From Nectonema munidae (taxonomy: Eukaryota; Nematomorpha; Nectonematoida; Nectonematidae): 64,000 bases of DNA. The position numbers were made by a program, and so were the translations under genes. Shown here piece after piece: positions 10,910 to 22,000 of this stretch (positions within the stretch are counted from its first letter, which is position 1; each line of letters opens with the position of its first letter). Below the pieces are notes generated by a model, which was given only the letters and a program-made list of their open reading frames with translations, was not told the origin of the DNA and searched no databases. The stretch lies in NCBI GenBank assembly GCA_030549495.1, contig JAUIRK010000173.1:620001-684000 (forward strand), in the 5' to 3' direction.

Positions 10910-12294
10910 ATTTCCTTAACAAGATACACCGTCTCTGCTTACTTTGCATCACCAACGCATATCGTACTACTTCCACACAATGCTTAGAAATTCTAACAAA
11001 CACCCTACCATTACAACTTCAACTCAAAAAACTCTTGACATACAATAACTTACTTCCTCCCTTTCTTCCGATCACACCACACCGCTCTACTCCATCCTAT
11101 TCTTTCTACTCACATCTATTAGCAAAATACGCACCAAATATTGCAAACTACTTAGTTCATCCCTCGATACATCCATCTCTTTTAACTCACCCTTCTGCAC
11201 AAAATCCATTCAAAACATCTATATGCAAAAACAATCAATTTGACACCTTCGCTCTACGTGTTCATCAACCTCCTTACTTATCTTCACAGACGCCTCAAAG
11301 AAATCCCTAAGTGCCTCTTTGCTTACGCCTTCTTCAAAGGCCCTTCCACTCACCCCTTTACACCCATCGCTCCCGATTAAATCCTCTACTCTGAATCTCC
11401 AAATGCGAGATCGTTAGCCTTTTACACGCCTGCACTACGATAACTAACAATATTAACTACCTCCTTCCCCACTTTAATACCATCCATTTCTATACCGATG
11501 CACAAAACATAATCCACGATCTCTCTCTATCACACAACATCCCCTTTCCATCCTTTCAACTTGCCTCCTCTCTAATCAATCTTACAAACATTTCCACATA
11601 CACCTATGCTGGTGCCCTGCTCACCTAAACATAACAGAAAACTCCCTCGTAGACTACTTAATCTCAAACTTACACCTAACCTCCCACATCCGTCTCATCA
11701 ACTCTCTACCTCTGAAAAACTTTCTAACGCACATTCACTTATCCTCTCTAGAAGAATGGCAGATGTCCATATCTTCATCTCAAAATGCACTAATCTCCTT
11801 TTTACCACACATCAGCACAATTCACACAACTTTCAAAAACAAAAAATTTACACCGGCCTGATGAACCATTCGTTGGCTATCAGGCCACTGCCCATGCAAA
11901 GCATATCTCTTCCGAATTAAAGTTAGCGAAAATCCATACTGTCGTTTCGGATGCGACACAATAGAAAATCCATACCATCTCATCTTCACATGTCAAATCT
12001 TCCCTTATCATCGCCAAGATCTTCTAATTCGCTGCCTTTCTTTACTTAATAGATCTCCAACAACACTCTCAGATCTTCTGTTACACCCAACACTACTAAA
12101 ATCCCTAGCAACCCTTATTGACACCATTGAAACAACTCTCCCCACCGTTGATAACCCTATAACAAACTAATCTGCCTTTCTTTTCTATTTTTAGAATAAC
12201 ATCTGTAACTCCTCCCTATCTCTACCAACATCTCCATCCTCCTTAACCAAATCTCAAGCTTACGCGAGCTTTGAAATCTACCTACCTACCTACC
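10910..12294 (+). mobile_element. LINE 3' part: RNase H domain, C-terminal region and (CTAC)n tail
   Basis: A C-rich, T-poor strand that stands out from its neighbours. Frames give NAYRTTSTQCLEIL followed by LPLQLQL, a phrase typical of the linker before RNase H in LINE ORF2. The RNase H signature residues follow in order: Asp in IFTDAS (~11279), Glu in CEIVSLLHACTT (~11405) and Asp in FYTDAQNIIHDL (~11492). A Cys/His knuckle-like end, CRFGCDTIENPYHLIFTCQ, lies at ~11937-12000. The 3' end is a short tandem tail, CTACCTACCTACC (12278-12294), as in LINEs with microsatellite tails. The RNase H domain points to the I/LOA-like group. Reading requires several frame changes and the reverse transcriptase is missing, so this is a 5'-truncated, dead copy. 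Confidence 0.8.
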
Positions 12295-12309
12295 ATGATT
12301 AATTTTTAT

Positions 12310-13720
12310 TTTATTAAAATCACACTAATTAGTAATGTTTTTTAGTCAAGCTTGAATGGCATGATGATCAGAACTATTTGTATTAAACATTAGAGTTAAG
12401 TCATTTGCATACATGATAAGTTTTCTATCATTGTTTAAACACTTGTGTATGTCATTTATGTAAATTAAAAACAATAGCGGACCTAAGATTGATCCTTGAG
12501 GAACATCAGACTTAGAATAATAGCCGTCGGAATAAAATTATTGAAAAATATAAAAAATTTTCTTCAATTTGGTAGAAATAACTTTCTCAAAAATTTTAGC
12601 AAAGCTTGATAACAAAGAAATAGGTTTATACAAGCTGAATATGATAGGCTGTTTATTAGGTTTCAAAATTGGCAGGACTTTTGCCATTTTTAGTTTGTCT
12701 GGAAAAATACCTTGTTGTATAGAAGAATTGAATATATGAACAAGAATATTACGGATGATAGCCAAAATAAAAATAATTTCAAGTTTATTTCATCTAGACC
12801 CGAAGATTACTTGTTATTCAAACTGCTCACAGCTATATTTATATAATCAATTGTGATTTTACTAAAGTAAAAAGAAGATAATTGAGAGGGTAAAAAAGAC
12901 TCTATGTAAATAAAAGAACTTTAGAGTTTCGATTTGTCTGGTTCTAAAGAAAAGATATCGGTGAAACCTTGATTATCTAAATCAATATTGAGAGTAGTTG
13001 CTTTATTTTTCATCAATGTGTTCAAGACAAGCCATAGTGATTTATGATCACATGTAGATAGCTTTGAACAGTAATACTGCTATTTTGTATGCTTGACTTT
13101 AATTTTGTAATTTTTCACAAGATTTTAAAACGAAATTTATTTTAAAAAGAAGGGTTTTTTCTAAATTTTTTATAGTAACAAATTTTTAGACGATTTAATG
13201 GAGCTAATCCTTGTGTATACCAGGGTAGATTTGGTTTCTTTTGTTTGACTGCAACTAAAGGATAGCATTTGGTAAAACAGTCGTGAATAATTTCAACAAA
13301 ACTTTCATAAATTTGATTAACGTTTTTTGAAAAATAACAATATTCAAAATTTGCAACTGACAATTTAGAAAAGAACAATTCATAAGCTTGAGGTGAAAAT
13401 TTTCTTCTGATTTGTAAATATATTGTCTACTAAAGTTTTTGAATTTGCCAAATGTATCGGTTTAGAAATGGCTGGGATTAACCCATTTAAGACCAAGCAA
13501 AGCAGACGATATCTAAAAAAACGCAGACGATTTATATTCAACGTCATTGAAAAAAGCAGACGAAGATGAAATTACTTATGTTCCAAAATAGGAACATTGG
13601 TCGTAAATGGGTTAAACCATTCTCAAGCATCAGACAAAGAAAATCCAAAGCATACATATTTTCATATATATTCAAAAGGTTTATGTTAAAATCTCCGGCA
13701 ACCAAAAATAAGTCGTTTTA
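12310..13720 (-). mobile_element. LINE fragment with endonuclease end and reverse transcriptase, split by a MITE
   Basis: Read right to left. VAGDFNINLLNIYENMYALD (~13715-13630) is the C-terminal part of an APE-type endonuclease. At 13142-13378 comes KKPNLPWYTQGL, the usual segment before the polymerase. At 12538-12765 is FNSSIQQGIFPDKLKMAKVL, continuing into PISLLSSFAKIFEKV. At ~12380-12520 is DVPQGSILGPLLFLIYINDI, then MYAND. The catalytic YADD box reads YAND here, so the polymerase is dead even in that frame. The region between the finger and GVPQGS motifs is largely deleted. It is a different LINE from the plus-strand copy that ends ~15 bp away, because it is of the CR1/Jockey style without RNase H. 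MITE copy 1 sits inside it. Confidence 0.85.
13478..13615 (-). mobile_element. TTAA-flanked piggyBac-type MITE, copy 1 (131 bp family)
   Basis: Element 13482-13611 (130 bp) with TTAA duplications at 13478-13481 and 13612-13615. Ends are CCCATTTAAGACC and GGTCGTAAATGGG, an imperfect inverted pair. Internally it carries three AGACGAT/CAGACGA motifs and a TTCCAAAATAGGAA near-palindrome. It is inserted between the endonuclease and polymerase parts of the minus-strand LINE, so it is younger than that LINE. Confidence 0.9.
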
Positions 13721-16031
13721 AATCAATTTAATAATCTGATTTAGAAATAAGAGAAATTCTCAAATTAAAAAGTATGGAAAACTTTGTATCAAAAACTATG
13801 AACTGACCTAAAAGAAAATCAGCTACAATAAGTTGGGAAAAGTAAATAACTAAAATAATTTGGGAAAAGTGGTAGAAAGAGGAAAATTTAAGGATTTTCT
13901 GCGGAGAATTTAATTTCTTCATAAGTATTATGCTTCTGAAAAAATATAAAATTACTTTAATGATTTGTAAGTCGCATCGACATAGTACAACTAGAAATAA
14001 ATAAAAAATACAAAGCATACCACTTACGAGATACAGCTTCACAATTTTCAGATTCTTATGCCAGAAAACATGTATATATTAATATTGAATAGCAGTATTT
14101 AAAAATACACCTAATCTTCATAGTTGTATTACTGAACCAGCTATAAGCCGAAAATTTGAATGAAAAACAACTTTATTGAATATAGAGAAATAGGGGCGTC
14201 TTTGATCTTCACGGGATTCTTTGGCTTATTGAATAGCCTTTATGGATTAACTGATTGATAGCTTGGTTGTTTTCTTTGATGAGGTAGTTGGGTTCTGGTT
14301 GTTGTGGTATGTTATTAGTTTATATATACATGTGTGTTTGCGATGCTGTTAATTATCTCATGAGGTTGTAATTATAGAAAAGTAAAACTGAAAGTAATGT
14401 AAAACAAGTTATATGTTTCCTTAGGTTACAATTGTATGAAAGTTTGATGCAAATCATGTGAGGTCGCAATCAGTTTTGATGAAGTGTGATGCGTTTAACA
14501 TTGATAATTATTTAAATGTTAAAGTAAATGTAGTAAAATTTTACACAATTTTTTGTATAAGTATAATATTTAAAACTAAAAGTATAATATTGAAACTTTT
14601 AATCAAAACATAACGGGGAATGAATTTTTAGGTCGAGAATTATTTTACCAATATTTACATTTTTAATATAAATTGAAATACGTAAATTTTAAGATGACAT
14701 ATATTTTTTTCAAATTTTTTTTATAGTATTTAAAAAATCAAAATTGAAAAGTTTTAAAATTAAATTATTATTCTTTATGTTTCAAATCCAGTTTTTCATA
14801 GTTTGAAGGGCGGAATCAATTAAACTGGAGTTTTTGGTCAAAAAAAAAAGAAAAACTTATTTTTTAATTGTTTTTATATGAATTTCTTATCAATTTTTGA
14901 ATATATATGCACGTAGCGCGTGTCTTTTTATTTTTTTGGTTTACTTGCGCGCGTTTGTTTTAATGACACCCATGGTTTACTCCCAAACCTCCATTTAAAA
15001 AGTATCTGAAAAGTTTTGAAAAATATTTTGATTTAATTATTTTTATTTTTTTTTAAATACAAAAAGATGATTTAAAAGTAAAATATTTTTTATGAACCGA
15101 ATAAAATAGTATTGAGTAGCATTAATTTTTTTTAAATATTTGTAAAAAAAATTTTATATTGAAAATTTTTTATAACCCATCTTTTGAGAAATTTTACCAT
15201 ATTTTTGTATGGTCTCACAAAAATTTCCGTTATAAGCTAAATTCTTTATATCGATATTGGTTAATTAAATTACTAATTTTTAGAAATTTATTTTCGAATC
15301 CTTCCTTTTTATAATGGCTATTTTATTTCCTTATGTAGTCATTTTTATTATTCTTTTTATATATTAGTTATATTAGTCGACAGATGGCATAATGAAAGAA
15401 AAATTTTATATCATTTTTATTATGATTCAATATTTAAATTATTAATTTCATTAAATCAGTTTATGTTAAGTATACATTACTATAAACTATAGTAATAATA
15501 TTGTTTAATTTTGGTAAATTTACTTAAAAACTTTGTAAATATTTATAGTTAGGAACAGAAACATATGTCTGTAACACAGTACTATATATAGATTATACAA
15601 GCTTTTTATTTCCTGAAATCTACAATATTTCTTTATTTTTTTAGACTATTAACCTTTTTCATACTTCCTCTTCAAATTAGTTTTTTTAATGAATGTAAGT
15701 TTTTTTAAATAGTATGATTACACTGGAATGTATCTTATATATTTTATTTATTGTACTAGTTGCTTGTCAAACTCTTACACTATATAATTTCAAAATTTAG
15801 ACCCAGATCACCACTTAAATAAAACTGAAAACTACGACTTTGGCTATATTGCTGTTTTTCAGATTTAAGTATTTTACTGTATGAGTCTCGAATGTCAATA
15901 TCAAATGTATCTATGTGTGCTGTGCATGTATGTATTATGTGCAGATGTTTTTTGTCACGTGTATTGATACCCAAGTTTTTTGTCAAGGATGTAAAAAAAT
16001 GTATGTGTTTACGATTATTCTAACACTAAAC
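13721..16031. other. No gene seen
   Basis: Long AT-rich stretch with T and A homopolymers. A CACGTAGCGCGTGTC segment near 14910 is a small GC-rich exception. No repeat or reading frame that I can support. Confidence 0.5.
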
Positions 16032-16315
16032 CAGGGGCCCACATCCTCAAAATTATTGGGTGGGGGGGGGAGGGCGAATTTTTGTTGTTGCAATTTTCAA
16101 AATTACTTGTTTGGAAATACCATGGGAGAACAAATATTCAAGCAATCCTTTAAAATAGAGCGCATACGTAAATTTATAAGACTACTTTATATTTTTTTTT
16201 ACAAAAGTGATGAAATTTAAAAACTATCCAGCAAAAATATCTCAATTACATAACGCATATACACTAGTTTAAAAAAATCCAAAATTATAGGGAGGGGGCC
16301 GGATGTGCCCCTTTG
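16032..16315 (+). mobile_element. hAT-like MITE with CAGGGGC/GCCCCTTTG ends
   Basis: Starts CAGGGGCCCACATCCTC and ends GGATGTGCCCCTTTG, with inverted GGATGTG/CACATCC cores and a G-rich tract just inside each end. Terminal CAG...(C)TG is the hAT style. Flanks (CACTAAAC and ATGTAAAT) match at only 4 of 8 bases, so the insertion is old or the ends are slightly misplaced. A related terminus lies at 27195. Confidence 0.55.
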
Positions 16316-16388
16316 ATGTAAATTAACATTGATATAAGGTGTAAGTTGTTTGTTTTGAACAGTGGACACTTAAAAATATACTTGGAAC

Positions 16389-16480
16389 CAGAGATGCACC
16401 GATAAGAACTTTTGTCGAATACCAATCAGTCGGTAATTATTATTATTGGCAAATTATTTATTTTTGCAAGTTGGAACCTC
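16389..16480 (+). mobile_element. Possible hAT terminus remnant
   Basis: CAGAGATGCACCGATAAGAA resembles the CAGGGATGCACCGAT termini common in hAT elements. No partner end was found downstream, so only this side is preserved or recognised. Confidence 0.35.
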
Positions 16481-17329
16481 GTGGGTTAGGGTTGAACATA
16501 AATATCTTTAAAATTTTTAGGTAGAAAATTTGTCTTAATTTTAGAATTATTTTAATTAGTTAAAGTTTTTTGGAAATTTGTATTTAGAATTTTTTAATAG
16601 GCTAATTCATAACTTTTTTAAATTTTAATTTTTTTTCTTGATTCTTTTTCTTTAAATTTCATAAAATTTTTGGTTTATATTTTGATTTTAAGCCATCTAA
16701 AATTTTATTTTATATTTTTATATTTTACTAAGATTTTTCTCAACAAAAATTCCAAACAAATTAATTGATTTTTTTGACATCTTTAAAAGAAATCGTTGAT
16801 GTCATCGTCTTAAAAAATAATTAAAAAAAAACGTAATCCCGCACAATATGAGAAATTTAAAGATAGCCTATAATTATTTGTTATATCAAAAATTCCAAAA
16901 ATAGGACTTATAAAAATATGTTGACAATTTTAATGGTATTTGGCTTAAATGGAAAAAAAGCTTCCAATACCAAAAGATCTTTTTTTATATCAAATTAAAG
17001 GAAGAATTAAAATATCTTATCAAGAACTGGTTCAAAATGCCAAGGGATTTGATAAAAAAAATGGTAAGGTGGAATGAAAAAGACTGTTTGAAAATGTATG
17101 GAAAGCATGTATGATTCACAACAGGGGCATGCAAAACAACGATTGTTTAACTTGTTTTTAAAATAATTTGTTTTTTTAAAATAAAAACTTTTAACCTCTT
17201 GTAATGATTTGCCTTTTATAAAAAACTTTTAAGGAAAAAAAGCCTATCAGAAAAAGTTATAGAGCTTCAACAAAAACTAAAAAATTTTACAGCATAACTT
17301 TAGTTTTTTGAAAACTAATTTGACGTATT
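16481..17329. other. No gene seen
   Basis: AT-rich, with a run of short frames that I could not assign. It may include decayed interior of the hAT remnant that starts at 16389. Confidence 0.4.
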
Positions 17330-17535
17330 CACTACAGCAGCGTTTTTCAAACTTTTTTCACTTCGATCCATAGCAACCACAGTTTGCATCACGACCCATA
17401 ATACTTAGGTGTAATAAGACAAACTATCTTCACTACGTTCATTTATTCAGCATCCTTTTTGTCACGACCCATTTTATGTTTCACGCGACCCACTGAAGGG
17501 TCGGTATCCACAGTTTGAAAACCGCTGCACTACAG
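17330..17535 (+). mobile_element. hAT MITE with perfect 8 bp target duplication, copy 1
   Basis: Element 17338-17527 (190 bp) starts CAGCGTTTTTCAAACTTTTT and ends CAGTTTGAAAACCGCTG, inverted ends of ~15 bp. CACTACAG flanks it exactly on both sides (17330-17337 and 17528-17535), the 8 bp duplication that defines hAT transposition. The interior repeats CGACCCA motifs. A second copy with its own perfect duplication is at 31164-31415. Confidence 0.93.
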
Positions 17536-17544
17536 CATACTCTA

Positions 17545-17700
17545 TGGGTGGCATGGCAGGTTGGTTGAGATGATGGACTCAGCACGGAACCCCCGGGCTC
17601 TATTCATCAATACCAATTTGTTCATAGTTTGACATAAGCGGTACATCAATGCCTTGTTAATGAAAACACACCCACAGTACCTTTACCTTACCTTTTACTC
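17545..17700 (+). mobile_element. tRNA-derived SINE
   Basis: GGTGGCATGGCAGGTTGGTT followed by a tRNA-like arm (GATGGACTCAGCACGGAAC) and a degraded B-box region (GGGCTCTATTCATC). The 3' end has CCTTACCTTACC short repeats. It begins directly after the right target duplication of the hAT MITE. Its head differs from the 9.5 kb SINE. Confidence 0.55.
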
Positions 17701-18740
17701 AAAATTGGAAATTGCTACATAATTAACATAAGAGAGAAATGAGACAAAATAAACCAATTAAGCAATTTTCACTATTTTAAAATGAAACTTTCTGTTCTCA
17801 GAATAATTTCAAAATAATAGGAGGCATAAAAATGAGATAGTTTATCGACACTTTATTTGATATTTTTAAGTTTTTATAAGCAGAAAAAGCTAACGTTGAA
17901 GTAGCTAACCCTTATAGGGTGATTTGACGCTGGTATTTTTTAAATTCTGTAAGGAATCATAGTATACAAAAAAGGGTAGTTTAATCACTTTTCATAAAAT
18001 TATTTAAGTCTAAGAACACAAAATAAAAAAACCATTTAAACTAACATAAATCATTGAAATCATAGTATACGAGAACAAGAAATTCATTACGGTTTTTTGA
18101 CTATTTCTCTGTCTACAAATAAAATTCCGACAGCTGTCATAAATAGATCAAGTACATTTTTAACAACTGAAAAATTTTGTTTCGATATTATATTTTTATT
18201 ATAATTATCAACAAATTTTCTTAAAAAACATTTAATTAATTATGTACAGTTGTACTTACAAAATATAACAATCTAACATTACAAAAATATCTCTGCTCAA
18301 ATATTAAACAAATAGAGTATTCTTGCTTTTAAACTGAATAGCTAGTCAAAATATTCATTCCCAAATAGCAATCGAAAAAAATTCTTGCCTTGAAAAAATT
18401 AGTTTTCAAATGTTACAAAATGTAACAAACGTAGTGATAAAGATTAAAAGTGACCTTTGTTGAAAAAAATGTTTAACGCGAGTCTGACAATATTTATTGA
18501 TATAAAATTGTAACGATTGAAAACTATTTTTCTCTCATTTAAAAACATAAACAAATTTTCATTTTTGTTGAATGTTTGGTGTATTAGTGGAACTAAATTT
18601 TTACCAAAAATCTTTGTGATTAATTTGAATAGCTGAACTTTGGTATCATGAAAGAAGGTTCTTATTGAACTTATATTCCGCTAAAAACTAGTTTCTAATG
18701 AGATAAAATAAAATTATTTTTAATTTAACTCTAAATACAA
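17701..18740. other. No gene seen; upstream region of CNOT2
   Basis: AT-rich. Would include the CNOT2 promoter if the first coding exon is placed correctly, but no core promoter motif is convincing. Confidence 0.4.
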
Positions 18741-18742
18741 AT

Positions 18743-18838
18743 TAGAGAGGAGAGAGCTGAATGAGATAGGAGAGCTTGAACAAGAGAAGAGAGCTTGAAT
18801 GAGAGAAGAGAGATTGAATGAGAGAAGAGAGCTTGAGG
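18743..18838 (+). repeat. Purine-rich minisatellite, ~19 bp unit
   Basis: About five imperfect copies of a unit like GAGAGAAGAGAGCTTGAAT. It lies 60-150 bp before the proposed CNOT2 start codon, so it would fall in the 5' UTR or proximal promoter. Confidence 0.8.
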
Positions 18839-18896
18839 GATTGAGTTTTAGCAGTGAAAGCGAAAGAGACAAAAAGAGAAAACAGAATCATAAGCA

Positions 18897-19052
18897 ATGA
18901 AAAATCTTTTAACTAAAAAAATCATAAAATATTTGTTAAATAAAAAAGTAAATTTTTGTCTGATCGGTGTTTTTACTCAATTAACAAGAGTCAAGTTGTT
19001 TTTTCGAACTAATTTCAAATCGCCTTCTTTCTCATTTTCATTATTCAATAAA
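18897..19052 (+). CDS. CNOT2: CNOT2 exon 1 (tentative)
   Basis: ATG to a good donor (AAA|GTAAGC), 52 codons, phase 0. Its last residues (LFNK) joined to the next exon align with the human SRKKFVEG segment. The first ~40 residues (Lys/Leu-rich) have no counterpart I know, so the true start could be in another exon upstream with an acceptor inside this stretch. Confidence 0.45.
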
Positions 19053-22000
19053 GTAAGCATAAAAAGCGCTGGAGATATTGAATTCTTTTCTTCTCGAATT
19101 TTTAGAATTTGGCCTTGGATGAAGATGACGTCGAGACAAGCATGTACTTTAACCAGCATGCCAATTTTCAGATGGAACATTGTGACACACCAACATCACC
19201 GTCTCGCTTTCAAAATCAATTGGTATTTTTCCTCGCACTCTCTAATTCCAATCCTATTCCTACCTCAAACAAGTCTCTAAGTCCAAATTTGGGTCTCGGC
19301 ATAAAATCTATACGTCTTCTTTAAATATCAATTTTTCCATTTTTCCATTTTTGCGAAGCATATAGAAAAATAAGTTTTAGATGGTGTAAAAAAACTTAAA
19401 CAAGGGAAGAGCAAAAACCTATGCAATGTTTTGCGAAAAAATGGTTTTTGTATTTTTATGCTTTTTCACAAAAGTGTTGAATAGAAATTTCAGTTCGTAT
19501 TATATTTTTTACCTAAATGGAATACTTTCATATTTTTTATTGTAGAACTCAAAGACAGATTCACCAATTCCAGAAAACTTTTCCTACATAAGTTCAAATC
19601 CTAAAAGTACTCCTAAAGATATGAGAGATTGCTTTTAATATTTGCTTTTATACCTTTTCCTAGATCCATCCTTCCTCACGGATATAGATCAGGGCCAGTC
19701 CTATTTGTCTTCTTTTTACGATTTGGCAGCTCAATCTCCCAACTACGCCAGGTGATTCTTTTCACTTAAGCATTCATTCATTCGTTCACTCAAGTGTGAT
19801 TTCTTTTTTAAGTGGGGGTGCATTGCACACGAACAAAAGAAACAATCTACTGAACTCGATTTATCCTGGCTACTCAAATCCCATATCTGGTTCCTTCGCC
19901 TTTACAAAAAAGTCAGAAAACTTTGGTAACTTTTTACTTATCTCTTACATTTCTTTCCTTTCAACACAGGGTGAGGTAATTTTGTTTAATAATAATGTCA
20001 ATTTATTTTGTTTTCATCTTTTAAGCCAGTATTTCCCATTTTTTTCCTCCTGAGCATGCGTTTTGGGCCCCCTACTAGAATGCAAAGAATTTAATTGATT
20101 ATTATTATTATTATTATCAATTGGATGTATTAAATAGTAAAACATATTCTAAAATATTTTAGTGTGATCCTTGGTGTAGAGAATTTGTTAATTTATTCTA
20201 AACATGGAAACATTATGAAAATAAAAATGATTAAAAAAATTATTTTAAAACCCCAGAATTTGTAATTGCCCCCATGATGAGAAGTGGTGGCTCTAAACCA
20301 TAGGTGGGCAAACTATGGCCCGCCAAATTAAAAGTACTACAATTAAAAGTTTGAAAAATATTTTGAAACTAAAGTTTTTTCATTAATATGTTTTTATTAT
20401 ACTCTTCTTTCATCTATCTATTTTTTATTTATGTATAAAAGTGATGTTCGCAGGATTAATTTTTATTTTATAATCGATCATTTCAGATTCACTTTGTAAT
20501 TAAAATCCTGATATTTAAAAAAAAATTTAATTCGTAGAATTCTTAAATTTTATTTCTAAAAATGGGAATCTTCATCATTTTTAAAAAAGTTACATTTGTT
20601 TAAAATGTTTTTCAGCGCTTCTTTAATATCTTTTCCAAAAAAAGGCATAGACGGATAATAATTCATATGATGATGATTAGAATGTAAAAAAGTATTTAAA
20701 AGATGAAATTTGTCTAAGCTTCGTTTAGTTCTTATAAAACTGCTTATAAATATGATATAATAGTAAAGAACATCTGCGTAAAACTTATTTATAAGCAAAA
20801 ATAGTTTCCCATGCTGCTGGCCGAGTTATTTCTTCCCGATTTGGGGGAATGGGGAGAATGCCTCCCGCCTCAAATATGGAATTTGCGTCTCATTCCCGGA
20901 TTCTGGTAGAGGCATAATGCTCTTGGTAGAAGGATGAGTTTTTAAAATGAAATTCAATACCCGTGAAGGTAAAAAGCGTCTGTTTTAAATATCTCGGTCC
21001 TCAAACGCTTAATTTTGCTACATTTCCTTTAGATCCATCTTTTTCTTTTTAAACGAATGCGCATGACGTAGATAGGCAAACTTTTTACATGCGTGAACTT
21101 TTTGAACACTTTTAATAGCATTTTCTTTTACTATGATTTTAAGCGGCTTTGAGCTTGGACATGTCAGAATTTCCTTCCTTAGATAACAATCAGAAAAGGT
21201 TGGACATTTCTCTGAATGAATCCTCTTCCATTTTGTCTTCTTCGCTGTGCAGCATAGCAAATAATACGAATAGCATTAATAATAGTAATTCTAATCTTAA
21301 GTAATCTCATATAACTATGCTCATATTAATTTTAAACTAAGATTATGATGATGATGGTGATGAAAATCTTATTTCCACATAGCAAGATAATTTGCTTTTT
21401 GCAGCAACTTTCTTTTTACTCTTTCATCTTCACTGTACCATATATGATACACAAATATAAAACTGTCTTGGTATTTAATAAAACAAATGTTAAATATTTG
21501 CCTAAGCAAATTAATTTGTTAAACTAAAAGTGTTGGCATATAAATTTTGCTATAATTTTTTTTCCTGATCTATTTATATAAAATGTATAACTCTTGTTTC
21601 ATATTATGATACTTTGGCTATGAAAGAGTTTTTCTTTTTATGTGAATTTTTTTTAGTATACCCTTACATTCAATTTTTCGTCCTATTTTTTTGGGTGATC
21701 TCTTCTTGTTAAAATTTATCAGAAAAATATTGTTTAACCCAATAGTAAGAGAAATTCTCTTGTTTTGCAAATAAAATATATTAATTTTTTTCTCTAGATA
21801 AACTTTAATGCTGCATTATTAGGATCAACTTCGTAATCATTATCATCATAATATTTTTATAATTTTTCATATCTTTTTTTTGTTTCTTCTAATGTATCTT
21901 CTTTTTATAAGTATTTTGCGTAATTTGTATTTAAAAAAACATTTGGCACCAAACAAACAGAACCATTGAAAGGAAGAGTTCGTCTTCGTTCTCTTTTGGA

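Noticed and set aside
15915-16220. 101-codon plus frame
   Set aside because: It runs into the hAT-like MITE and its G tract and shows no domain.
19223-19324. Extension of CNOT2 exon 2 to a stop at 19324
   Set aside because: It would end the protein before all conserved domains; the TTG|GTATTT donor restores the frame with exon 3.
19972-19977. Six-base microexon GGTGAG between CNOT2 exons 5 and 6
   Set aside because: Acceptor and donor look good, but in the required phase it creates a stop codon.
20556-20798. 80-codon minus frame in CNOT2 intron 5
   Set aside because: AT-driven composition, no domain, antisense inside an intron.
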